64,000 bases of DNA from Sipunculus nudus (taxonomy: Eukaryota > Annelida > Sipuncula > Golfingiida > Sipunculidae), in the NCBI GenBank assembly GCA_026874595.1, contig CM049317.1:17347382-17411381 (forward strand). The letters are read 5' to 3'. A program made the position numbers and the translations under genes. The notes under the pieces are model-generated. The model had not been told where the DNA came from, did not search any database, and saw only the letters and a list, made by a program, of their open reading frames with translations. Shown piece by piece: positions 1 to 9,950 of this stretch; the stretch's first letter is position 1; each line of letters opens with the position of its first letter.

Positions 1-1148
1 TCCCTTCGAAGCATCCGACTGATGATGTGTCTTAACATACACGTGATCTCCGACTTTAATATTAACTTGCCTTCGACGTTTGTCATAATGGTATTTCCAG
101 GTGGTGCGTTTATCTCTCAGTCATTCCAACACATTAATGTCGCTCTCCTCATGGTCCTTGATGAGTTTATGTATCCATTCCATATGAGTGTCACCGGATG
201 GAATGAGGGGCGCCACGTGAACATCCGAAGAAAACACACCGGTCTGAGGATACTGTAACTGACGACCAAACAGAACCAAAGCAGGAAATTCCCCAGTGGA
301 ACAATTTTCAACTGAGTTCAAAGCAACACGGAATTCCGACAGATGAACGTCCCAAGTTCTCTGATGATCCTGAACATAACTAGATAACATGGACTTCAGA
401 TCTCTGTTAGCCCTCTCCATCTAATTAGTCTGAGGATGATACGTAGTAGAATGAATAAGACGTACACCTCATCTCTGACAAACAGCCTTCATATACTTAG
501 AAGTAAATTGACTACCTGGATCAGAAAGTAAATTCTGTGGTGGACCATATCGAGTGAATATCTCTCTGACCAAAATCATAGCAATAGCTTTGCCTGTTGC
601 TCTTCTCATGGGAATTAGTTCAATCCACTTAGAAAAATGATCTCGCCAGACTTAGATATACTGGTGTCCACTATAAGATCTAGGCAAAGGGCCTACTAAG
701 CCTACAGCTGCGAAGTCTCACGGCCTAGTGGACTCGTACTTTGCATAAAACCCTGAGGTTTAAGATAAGAGGGTTTTACCTTCTTACATACTGAACAAGA
801 GTCAACATACCTTTCCACATCATAATACAATCCGTCCCAAGTAAAATAAGACTGAATTCTCTTTCTAGTCTTAACACTACCCATGTGAACTGCTGCGGGT
901 AAATCATGAAATGCATTGATAACCCGCAGTTTCACAGCAGATGGATTCCAAATCTTATATCCGTCACGGGTCTGACGAAAAAGCATACATGACAACTGAC
1001 AATGACTCGCTAATTTCTCAGTTTTCTTATCAAGGTCTCTCTCACCCTGTAAACATCTTATAACTAAACCTAACACAGGATCTTCTTTTTGCATATGTAG
1101 GAGTACTTGATTATTAGGTAAGGAACTGGGAATATTCCTAAACTCCAT
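1..1148 (-). pseudogene. Retrotransposon integrase (decayed)
   Basis: Minus-strand frames give a zinc-binding region near 1148-702 with HMGSVKTRKRIQ and CSVCKKVKP (HHCC type). A D,D-35-E core follows: a WRDHFSKW block near 640, LLSDPGSQFTS near 530 and YHPQTN followed by MERANRDLKSML near 420. The tail close to position 1 (VGDHVYVKTH) resembles the C-terminal DNA-binding part of Gypsy integrases. Stop codons interrupt it, for example just after YHPQTN where a Gly codon is usual, and it needs more than one frame. The enzyme normally inserts element cDNA into host DNA; this copy cannot. Confidence 0.9.
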
Positions 1149-1443
1149 AGTGGTCTAGCATCTTGATTAGAATCGGGCGCCTGCAAATTGCTACATAAGG
1201 AACAAACAAAATCCAATTCACTAGCTAATGTGGGATCAATATTTACACATATATCATGAAACTAACGGTCACATTGCTCACACTGGACCCAATCTATTAC
1301 ATCTCCTGTAGGTTTGATACAATCAGGGGATTCACATTTACCGTGATTCTGTGTTTGATCTAAGACATTTCCAACTGGCATACTTTAATGAAATATGGTA
1401 TCACGCGACATGAAACATGAACATTCCTAGTCGATACCGAACC

Positions 1444-2650
1444 TCAAAATTGAATTAATTCTTGAATTCGAAGAACCCAACGATACAGTCTACCATTAAA
1501 TTCTTTCTGATTCTTGAATAGCCATGAAAGTGCCTGATGATCAGAAATCACTGTTATAAATTTACCTTCAATAAATGGTCTCCATTTTTCCATACTCCAA
1601 ACTACTGCTAAGATTTCTGTTTCAGTTGTGCTATACCGTCTTTCAACAGGAGTCAAAGTTCTGCTAGCAAAGCCAATAGTTCTTAATTGTCCATTTTGAT
1701 ATTGATTTAGAGAAGATCCAATTCCGACACCACTAGCATCAGTGTGTATTTTTAAATTGATCACCATTTGGATCAGGAAATGATAAACAAAAAGGTGACC
1801 CTAATATATCTTTCAACTGATTAAAGGCCTTTTCACATTCTTTTGTCCATTTCCAATCTAAATTTTTCCTCCGAAGATTATTGAGAGGTTCTGCTATAGT
1901 AGAATATTTTAGGGATGTATTTGGAATACCAACCACACATGCCTAACAATCTTTCCAGTTCCTTTTTGTTTTGAGGAGCAAGGAATTCCTTGATGGCTTT
2001 AACCTTTTCTTGTTTATAGAAATACCTTTACCATATATGCAATGACCTAAATATATTAATTCTGTTTGGAAAAATTTACTTTTGTTTGGATTTATTGTTA
2101 ATTCTGCTTGTCTGACTTTTTCAAGAACTTCTTTCAAGTCACTGATATGTTTTTCTACATCAGATGAATAAATGCCAATATCATCCAAATAAACATAACA
2201 ATTTTGGCCAAGACAATCTTTCAGAACCTTTTCTACTAATCTCTGAAATATGGCTGGTCCATTGACTAATCCGAAGGTTAGTACTTTAAATTGATATAAA
2301 TTCTGTTCCGTAGAGAATGCTGTATTTTCTCTATGTCCAGGTTTCAATTTCACTTGCCAGTATCCAGATTATATGTCAAGAGTGGAAAATATGGTAGTTC
2401 CATGTGAAGAAGTCAGTATTTTATCAATAGTAGGCAATGGGTAAGCATCGATTTTAGTAACCGCATTTACTTTCCGGAAATCAATACAAAGCCTGTAATC
2501 AATACCTCCTGGTTTAGAAACCATTACAATAGGACTTCTCCAGGGTGATTTAGATTCTTCAATAATACCAATTCCTAACATTTGAGGAATGTGCTCATCA
2601 ACAGCTTTTTGTTTTGCAGGGGATAATCTATATGGACGATGTTTGATTGG
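1444..2650 (-). pseudogene. Retrotransposon reverse transcriptase and RNase H (decayed)
   Basis: Read on the minus strand. RT motifs are in order: YRLCIDFRKVNAVT and FSTLDI (2581-2369), a stop, then the catalytic box YVYLDDIGIYS near 2190 and the thumb/connection region to about 1740. RNase H follows at 1767-1444, opening with LKIHTDASGVGIGSSL, which includes the first catalytic Asp, and ending near RLYRWVLRIQEL. At least three breaks (a stop near 2365, frame changes near 1940 and 1760) separate these blocks. The order RT-RNase H-integrase identifies Ty3/Gypsy rather than Copia. Confidence 0.94.
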
Positions 2651-2837
2651 TTCAGTTCCTTCTTTTACTATAATTCCATGTTAACTAAATCAGTCCACCT
2701 GGTTTCTCTGTAATAACATCCGAAAATTCTTCAAATATAGATTGCATGTATTCTGAAACCCCGTCCACTCTATTTGAATTTTCCAAATTTTCATCAATTT
2801 TTTCAGGTTTTACTATTTTAGAATTACTTGGAGTTTT

Positions 2838-3299
2838 TTAAAAAGAACTGTGAGTTCCAAAATATGTATTTTGAGTTCCAATTAATGGCCACTTGACAAG
2901 AGGTTGAAGTTTCTCTGACCATACACTTTGATTAGCAAAATCAATAACCAAACCAGCACCTGCACAACAATCATTCCCTAATAACATTGGAGTTTGGAGA
3001 TGTGGAGTTACAATACATTCAATTTGTTGAGAATATCCAACATACTCGAGATCAACTAGAACATATCTAACAGCAGAGAACTCTGATCCTGGAAACCACC
3101 TCAAAACCTGATTCCTCTTCTTAACAATGGTGAGACTTAAATCATGACACAAGTCTTCTCTGCTCATTGAAACAGAAGATCCAGAATCAACCAAACCATA
3201 ACATTCCTGACCCTTTACTTTAAGTGCAACTAAGGGTCCATTTTGGGAAGTGGGTGGAAATCTATCAGATGAAAATACAGAACAATCCTTACTCTGCAA
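2838..3299 (-). pseudogene. Retrotransposon aspartic protease region
   Basis: A 153-residue open stretch on the minus strand contains the active-site signature LVDSGSSVS and, downstream, PMLLGNDCC, which corresponds to the second hydrophobic-Gly block of retropepsins. Retropepsins act as dimers with one D-S/T-G per subunit and mature the Gag-Pol polyprotein. It lies between the gag zinc knuckle and RT, as expected. Frame breaks on both sides (near 3340 and 2700) disconnect it from gag and RT. Confidence 0.85.
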
Positions 3300-4337
3300 T
3301 ATCGGAATAAACTCTTTAGTATGAACACTGAATTTTGGAATAAATTCTTTGGCATGAACATTTAATGGTTTTGAAGAATGGCATAGTCATTTGTCAGTTG
3401 GTTCAGCTTTTACAGATGAATTTCTTTGCTTTTGTTTGTTAGGGCAATTTCTTTGAATATGACCAAATTCGCCACAGAGAAAACATGGCGAAGAGAATCT
3501 TCCTCTGCCTAGTGGTTTATATTGAAAAGTATTCTTTGGAATAGCCCCAGAATTAACTGAATTTCTTGGTATCAGAATCTTTCTGATCAGATTGTTTAGG
3601 CATAAATCCAGGTCCCTTGTAGGCATTGCCAGTTTGAGGTCTTTTGAATGTCTTTTCCTCTCTCAGCAATTTTTTCCGCAAAACATGATCATATGCAATG
3701 CCAGCTAATTCTCTGGCTGTTAACCCTTTCTTTTCCACCAACTTAAATATCAAATTGTCATCAGCTACAGAATGTAACATTTGGTCCATAACCAGTTTAT
3801 CAAATATAGCTGTGACTTCCTCATCTTCCAATAATCTATCACCAGGTTGTACCCATCTAAAGAAATATTTTTCCAATCTTGAAACATACGAAAGAAAGGT
3901 ATCATCAGATTTCTTTGCCTCAATCCTAAATTTAAAGCGATAAGCACTAGGAGTTAATAGATATCTGTGCAAGAAAGTATGGATCACCTTATCATAATCC
4001 CTTTGTTCTTTCTTGGGAAAGTGAATGATAGGCCTGCTGAGCATTTCTAGTAAGATATGGTTCTAAATAATGACTCCATTCACTTTTAGGAATTTGATAT
4101 CTATCAACCAAATTCTCAAACGTTTTGATCAAATAGAGGATATCATCTCTATCTGCCAGTTTAGTCATTCCTTTAATCTTAACATGGGATGGACTACCTC
4201 ATTGTTTAACCATCATCTTCTCAAGAAGATTAATAAATCTATCATTATCTCTTTTCCTATGCTTTTCCATCTCACTAAGGACAGAATGGAGAGAAATATC
4301 TGACATACTCTTAAGAGATACCACAGGCTCTTTCATG

Positions 4338-5820
4338 GCTACCTGGAGATCTCGGACCTTTTACATCTCGGCCCATACGAAGTCGGACCACTTCAGATCG
4401 GACCATTACGATCTCGGACCACTTGGCCGACGATCTCGGACCACTTTGTATCTGGCCACTACGATCTCGGACCACTTTCCGATCGGAAAACTACGATCTC
4501 TATATGAAATAACCGATGTTATGTATATAATACACAATATTATTTCGTCTGCGCGCGATTCAGATATTAAAAATTCCATTTGGACAAGTTAGGCCTACGA
4601 CAAAGCTCAGTATGTATATCCACTCAAAAAACATTTGACACATACTTGCACACACACTTTATTTACACATAATTTATAATAGTTTGTGTGAAACGCATGA
4701 CACCATATTCTAACTCAAAGGGAAATGACAAAGTTTATTGACAGGAGAACATGTTTCATTAGCCATAATGGCTACTATGTAATCCTGTTAAAATAAATAT
4801 GTTTAAATTAAATTAACAATATTAAAAGGGGTATGAAACCCGAAATATGAAATTTGTGATAAACTACGTAAACCAAAACTGAACAAATAAGCACGTGTGA
4901 ATTAAAGAATCAGAACTGGTGTATCGCTGTTACATATTTACAATTCAACTACTGTACTAGATAATATTAAAGAGTGAAAACAGTTGTAGTTTAGATATAG
5001 AAACATAGATTCAAAAGTGGGAATTGACACCATATTTAAACTCAAAGAGCTGAAAGGTTTATTAGAATTTCGTTTATATATACAATATAAAAACGAGATT
5101 CAATCTTTCTCTCATTCAGTCTTTCATTCATTTTGTCTATCTATCAATCAATTTTTCTTTCATTCAAACTGTCTATCATTCAACCTTTCTTACTTTCATT
5201 CATTCTTTCCTTCCTTCGTTCAATCTTTTATTTATTTTGTCTGTCTATCATTCAATATTTCTTTCATCAATTCATTCAGTCCTTCGTTCAATAAATCTAT
5301 TTTCATTCATTCTTTCTTTCATTCATTCATTCATTTAGTCTTATTCAAACTTTCATTCATTGTGTCTATCATTCAATTTTTCTTTCATTCAATCTGTCTA
5401 TCATTCTTTCTTTCCTTCATTCAATCTTTCATTCATTCTTTCATTCATTTAATCTTACATTCATTTTGTCCTCTTTCATTCTTTATCACACACTCGTATA
5501 CTTTAGAATTATTTATAAATTAGTATTAAGACGATATAAAGCGAATGATTAATGATGGACAGAATGATAAAGAGAGAGAGGCAACAGTTATGCGAGGAGT
5601 AATAATGTTTTAATAATTAGCTTTAACATCGTTTGAAGACGGAACATACACATTTGACAACGACATCATGAGTCTGATCTTGGTCTGAATGGGTCCGATA
5701 TAGTGGTCCGAGATGGTATGGAATGTGGTCCGAGATCGTCGACGGGGTGGTCCGAGATTGTACTAAGTGGTCCGACTTCGTGTGGGCCGAGATGTAAAAG
5801 GTCCGAGATCTCCAGAAAGC
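4338..5820. mobile_element. 1483-bp inverted-repeat (foldback/MITE-like) DNA element nested in gag
   Basis: The two ends are inverted copies. The first 56 nt from 4338 match the reverse complement of the last 56 nt before 5820 with three differences. Both arms then continue for about 100-150 nt as degenerate units of GATCTCGGACCAC. The octamer CTTTCATG occurs immediately outside each end (4330-4337 and 5821-5828), a target-site duplication. Removing the element plus one octamer rejoins the gag frame. No transposase ORF is visible inside, so it is non-autonomous. An 8-bp duplication fits hAT-like elements among others; the superfamily is inference. Confidence 0.87.
5100..5490 (+). repeat. Degenerate CATT/CTTT simple repeat inside the nested element
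   Basis: The plus strand is a run of variants of CATTCATTCTTTCATT, almost free of G. It forms the centre of the element at 4338-5820. The apparent Phe/Ser/His-rich reading frame over it is a by-product of the repeat, not a gene. Confidence 0.9.
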
Positions 5821-5971
5821 CTTTCATGTCAGGAATCTCTACTAAAGCATCTATATGCTCTTCCTTAGTATTCAAAACAGACAATTCTAAATGATTATGT
5901 TCACACAATTGAACAATATAATCTTAAGTATATCTACGCAAAATAGCTTTCTTTTCATCTCTTGAATCCAT

Positions 5972-6224
5972 GATGACATTTAAAAGAAATCAACTATTGT
6001 TAGTACGGAATTACCTTTTTTTATTTCTAAGGATAAATGGCTCACTATCTCTCAGCTGCGGTATGCCGCCCAGACGACAGTTCACCAGACCCACATGAGC
6101 TATAGCTGCTGAATGCCGCCAAGGCCCCGAATGGGTCTCCCAAGAAATAATGACACGCCAACAATCCCACTAATAATAAGGAGCAAAGCCCCTGGTTGAT
6201 AATAAGAAAATAATAATGAGAGTA
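5972..6224 (-). other. Leader between the SGNH-like ORF and gag
   Basis: No ORF of note. On the minus strand it holds TGGCGTGTCATTATTTCTTG (around 6153) and a GC-rich stretch with two GGCGGCAT words. That TGG-initial segment could be a second candidate primer-binding site, which would put a separate 5' boundary here and make the upstream SGNH-like ORF part of another element. I could not match it to a tRNA 3' end by eye. Confidence 0.5.
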
Positions 6225-6983
6225 TCACTCGCTCTTAAAATCCCACTCCTGCTCTTCGTCAGAACTAGAATCATTTATTTTTCTTAATTGGCAAGCACGG
6301 GTGAGTTTATTAAAGATCTTCCGCTTTAACATCTCCCCTGAGTGTACCTCATTTCTCAACAATAAGAAATTAACCTTTCTGACTACCTTTTTATAGGACT
6401 TCCCTGGCTTGCCTTTTTTCTTGATGGAAGTGCGTGTTATGTCTTTAATGGAATTGACAAAAATAAAACCGGACTGACGGGCTTGAGAGGTAATGAAATG
6501 ATTGATAGTGAGTATATCCGAATCTAGAGCTTTTTGCTGGACATCAAATTGAGCATCAGTAGAATTTAGTTAACGGAGCTTTCCAGTTTGGACATTATGT
6601 TGACAGGCAGACTTAATATTGACGGGAAGAATGGTGTGCCAAATGATACAATAGCCATGTTGTTTGACATAAAGAGTTGATATCACTAACAAGATTCTGT
6701 ACACGTGTAAGTCTATGAAGATCAGGATTGTATATAATTTCTTTGCCATGGGGAGTAGTTTTCTTGGTGGTGAAATCACAAATACCAGCAGAAAAAATAA
6801 TAGTAAATTCCGTTTTTGTATTAGAATGTGTACGACCCCGAAGTTCATGGAACAAAGAATTCAAAGTAGCCCGCCCCTACAGACTTCGACAACGGAATCC
6901 TGAGGCGAGAGCCGTGCATTTGCCCGCAAGTAGTCGGCTAAACCCCACCCCCTAGAATCAGAGAGTAACAGAAAGGTGGACAT
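6225..6983 (-). pseudogene. SGNH/GDSL-hydrolase-like ORF with frameshifts, upstream of gag
   Basis: From an ATG at 6983 the minus strand encodes STFLLLSDSRGWGLADYL, a block I-like motif with the nucleophile-type Ser in SDSRG. After a frame change near 6863 comes FTIIFSAGICDFT, in the position of the block III GxND motif but with Cys for Asn. After another change near 6655 and one stop near 6570 the frame runs to a TGA at 6225, passing LRNEVHSGEML (block V-like His, with Asn where Asp is usual) and an acidic SSSDEEQEWDF tail. Known SGNH enzymes are esterases or lipases, and esterase domains are known in ORF1 of some CR1/L2-type LINEs. Here it lies between an LTR/PBS and gag. Family by motif spacing only; activity is unlikely. 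Confidence 0.55.
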
Positions 6984-7214
6984 GGAGGGACAAGAAAACA
7001 ACCAGAAACCAAAGAGAACGACAAAAAACACCCGAAGACAGGCCAAAAAGGAAACAAACTAGAAAATAGAGGAAAAACACTAAGCTGCGTGCAGCGACCA
7101 CGAGAAACAACAGAAAAAGGAAGTAACAAGAAACAGAGCATGACGGGAAAAAAACGGAATCCACAGGTGTTACCTCAAAAGCACATGCAGCTCCAAGTGA
7201 GTCGGCAGCCGGCG

Positions 7215-7227
7215 ACGTTGGGCGCCA
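7215..7227 (-). other. Primer-binding-site-like motif (tRNA-Lys type)
   Basis: The minus strand reads TGGCGCCCAACGT, matching the first 13 nt of the tRNA-Lys(1,2) primer-binding site used by several retroelements; the match fades afterwards. It starts four bases after a CA dinucleotide that would end an LTR, the normal spacing. Confidence 0.55.
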
Positions 7228-7231
7228 TTTA

Positions 7232-7478
7232 TGTAGTGGTGTTCTTGTTCCCACAGATAACGAACTCCAGCAACGGTCTAGAGATGTTTTATTCGCCCGG
7301 GCTCGAGTACCAACTGACTAACATGTCCACGAAAAACTTGGGACATTAACTACGCGCATGCGCACTAGCTATAACAATAACAAAAGAACATGTAACATTT
7401 AAGCCGCTGTTAACCCTGCTCTACCAGTTTCGATGAATACAGTCCTACCACTACCCTGCCGGTAGATGTCGCCATCAG
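7232..7478 (-). repeat. Putative 5' LTR
   Basis: A 247-bp minus-strand segment starting TGATGGCGACATC and ending CTACA, that is TG...CA, followed by a 4-nt spacer and the primer-binding-site-like motif. AATAAA on the minus strand (7293-7288) is placed as in the R region. The partner LTR would be left of the window, so the boundaries rest on these signals alone. The start could also be at TG about 9 nt further out (7487). Confidence 0.55.
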
Positions 7479-7940
7479 CACAACACGAAATAATTCACTG
7501 GTTTACATGTTAATACAACTATTTGACTCTAGATGTCGCCACAAATAATTACAAGTTACAACAACTTATAATATAGTGTCATCATTCTCGTGTTAACATT
7601 TGTTTGACTAGGACATTATTGATTCTTCCTGTATCACAGTTTGATACAATTATGAATAAATATAAAACAGTTCGATGTTCTTTCCTTGCATAAATTCAAC
7701 TGCTTATCAGGTAATCATATGAACAGCAAACAGTTAAATGGCCGCGGCGTGCTTTTATCATCAGCGTACTAATCATTAGTTTATCAAATGTGAAAATGGT
7801 ATTTATAAAATTATCTGCCATATCATTATGGGATTATGATATAGGGACCAGTAACATGAAACAAATTACTTTACCAAATAATTATCATGCGACTGCAGAT
7901 GTTCGTTTGCAGAGGGATTAGTAATCTATTACAATGTATA
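7479..7940. other. Non-genic spacer
   Basis: No gene recognised. The word TAGATGTCGCCA occurs twice (about 7463 and 7529), once at the LTR edge and once outside, and may be remnants of an adjoining element. Confidence 0.5.
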
Positions 7941-7942
7941 GT

Positions 7943-7950
7943 TATATAAA
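7943..7950 (+). promoter_or_regulatory. TATA box of the plus-strand CTLD gene
   Basis: TATATAAA followed by a GC-rich initiator region; a start about 30 nt downstream (near 7975) would give a short 5' UTR before the signal-peptide exon at 8054. Confidence 0.5.
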
Positions 7951-8053
7951 ACGCGCAGAACAGGAAGTATGAGGGCAGAACTTTCGTCAGTCTTGCACGC
8001 ACCATGGATATACCCGGGGTGCCAATATAAATATTAATGCGCTACTTTTGATC

Positions 8054-9950
8054 ATGTTGGTGACCATTCTCTCATCTTCAGAAAAAGCAGGGGAGTCTGG
8101 GCACAGTAAGTTATCTTTTATTATTAAAAAAATAGAGAATACTGGAAATATTGATTTTTATCTATTTATTCAGTGTACACTTGTTTTCTGTATATGCGAT
8201 TATAGCTCTGTTAAAAGATTAAATAACTTTATCAGAAAATGTATTTGAAAAATAAATCATTCAATTACATGAAAATTTTTAAAAAATATAGAGACAACAT
8301 GTCTGGTCATTTTCTTAATTTTTTAGAGTACGTGTTTCATGATGAAGCTGCTACTAACAATGAGGCTTTCAATATATGCGTGCGTGATGGAGGTACGCTT
8401 CCTGTTGACGACAGCCCCAGTCAGCATCTCGGCCTAATGACCGCTCTCAATCAACAAGGTGTCATCACATGGCTGTCATTGAGAAGAGAGGTGCACGACT
8501 AGAAATATTTGACAGAACACGTCAATAAATCAGGCAAGAATGTAACATTTATTGGTTATGTTTTATAGAGCTTACAATGAATAACTAGAGAAATAATGGA
8601 AAGGAATATAGGTTTGTGTGTGTGGCGTTTACACTCATAAGGGAAAATGTCCAAGAATGCAAATAATTTTTATATTCTTTTAGAGATTTTGGTATTCAAT
8701 AATGGTGTACGTAAAACATGATATTGACAAAAATTTTACTTTTCTCTTGTCTCCTCTAGTTATTCATATAATTAGCAGAGATGGGCCGTTTTGTGGAGCA
8801 CATAAACAATCTGGATACCAGGGAGTGTCATTCCTGAGTCAGCTGTATTTCATTTGTAAACATAGCTGTACAGATACTGTTGTTTTCTTTTTGTACTTTA
8901 ATTATATGTAAAAAAATTTACTAGAACATATATTGCCTAGTTGAGACTTAAAAGCTGTAGTCTCGCATAGAGTCTAAAACAGTGACAAACCTTTTAGAAT
9001 GAAATCCTGTTGCATAAACATAAAGGATCCCAACACAATTGTTTGAAGTTTTCAATTTAGCATGTTAATCGTAGATTTGGAAATAAAACTTCCATAATAA
9101 AACATTAGCTTAGGTTGCTTCTTTTATTTCGCAGGTACCTTTTGCAACAACTGTGACGAGTCTTGCATTCAGAGAAGGGGATCATGTCTCATTCCCTTTA
9201 TGGACTTTGTAAACTGGTATGAGGCAAGGGAAAAGTGTGCAAAGAAAGGCATGGTTTTATGGCTTCCCACAAAACAATAGAAGTTACCGTCAAAATATCA
9301 TACTGGCCGGTTTTGGATTGGTGCTAACAGAGCGGAATGGGTTCATGATAAGCCCGAAGGTGGGTATTACGCATATGGATAGCAGTGCTTATTGTATTTC
9401 CTATATACATAATATTTATAATATTCACCACGTTTCTGATACGGATATACTGATATATGATGTCTTATTTGACATACGGGAGCGACAGTTGTTAAGATAT
9501 CTATAAATAACTATATTCAATTACGGCTGTTTGTACGTGGGTGACGGCAATTCGTATTATATTCGTATTATATTCGAACAATTTCCTTGACCTTTTGTTA
9601 AAACGAGATATCCTAGGAGAGTTTATATTACGAAATCAATTAGGTTTTTGACAGCAATATAAGTAATTTAAATATAAGGAAAGATATAATATCCTGTAGA
9701 GAATGAGTCTTATTTTAAAGTTGTTTTATTTTGTCAAGGGTCACGCCGTATTACATCGTCCTATTGGGAAATGCCGGCTCCGACTGTGGCCGTCGAAGGC
9801 AAATGCGCTGTTATGGTACCCAACGGGTTTTGGTCCCCTAAGATGTGCAGTGAACGAACGAATTTTTTCTGCCAGTTTAGACAGCATAAAAATATGTCCA
9901 CTGAACAGACGACTGGTAAAATAATTATCACTATCAAACATCTCAAGTAA
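8054..9950 (+). pseudogene. Two-domain C-type lectin-like gene with two in-frame TAG codons
   Basis: Proposed exons: 8054-8105 (signal peptide core MLVTILSSS), 8327-8533 and 8760-8855 (first CTLD), 9135-9359 and 9739-9950 (second CTLD, stop TAA 9948-9950). All internal exons are multiples of three and all joints are phase 1, as in the neighbouring CTLD genes. CTLD marks: NICVRDGGTLP and GVITWLSLRRE; GYQGVSFLSQLYFIC; VNWYEAREKCAKKG and FWIGANRAEWV; GFWSPKMCSERTNFFCQ. TAG codons interrupt it at 8500-8502 and 9278-9280, and the 8533 donor is GC. In-frame hydrophobic codons (ALLLI) precede the ATG without a start of their own, suggesting a frame slip from the ATG at 8035. Probably a recent pseudogene; no EPN/QPD or WND sugar-binding motif is seen. 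Confidence 0.75.
8534..8535 (+). other. GC splice donor (or mutated GT donor) of CTLD exon 2
   Basis: The homologous exon of the minus-strand gene ends at a standard GTAAGT. Here the aligned position reads TCAG|GCAAGA, phase 1, which is the usual context for a GC-AG intron. Confidence 0.5.

Larger units (their letters stand above)
3387..5971 (-). pseudogene. Retrotransposon gag, split by a nested element
   Basis: The likely ATG is at 5971-5969. The frame is open apart from a TAA at 5926-5924 until the inserted inverted-repeat element (5820-4338). It resumes in the same frame at 4329 if the insert and one copy of the 8-bp duplication are removed. Capsid-like sequence (FKFRIEAKKSDDTFLSYVS) lies at about 3950-3880. 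A CCHC zinc knuckle (CFLCGEFGHIQRNC) lies near 3480-3430 on the next frame, so a frameshift lies near 3600. Other breaks are a TGA near 4208 and a frame change near 4010. The product would package element RNA; this copy is non-functional. Confidence 0.85.
1..7478 (-). mobile_element. Ty3/Gypsy LTR retrotransposon, decayed, 3' end beyond window
   Basis: The minus strand reads, in order, LTR-like sequence, primer-binding-site-like motif, an SGNH-like ORF, gag with a CCHC knuckle, aspartic protease, reverse transcriptase, RNase H and integrase. Integrase after RNase H is the Ty3/Gypsy order. Every ORF carries frameshifts or stops, so the copy is dead. The integrase C-terminal region runs off position 1, so the 3' LTR is not visible and LTR-to-LTR divergence cannot be used to date it. 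A separate inverted-repeat element (4338-5820) sits inside gag. Whether the segment 5972-7478 belongs to the same insertion as gag-pol is inferred from order and orientation, not proven. Confidence 0.92.

Noticed and set aside
22-258. Plus-strand frames opposite integrase
   Set aside because: Shadows of the minus-strand integrase, whose motifs are clear.
5017-5523. 168-codon frame rich in Phe, Ser and His
   Set aside because: Translation of the CATT/CTTT simple repeat inside the nested element.
8500-9280. TAG codons in the CTLD gene as recoded or RNA-edited (UAG to UGG) sites
   Set aside because: The aligned positions in the intact relative are not Trp, so editing would not restore the family residue; nonsense mutation is simpler.
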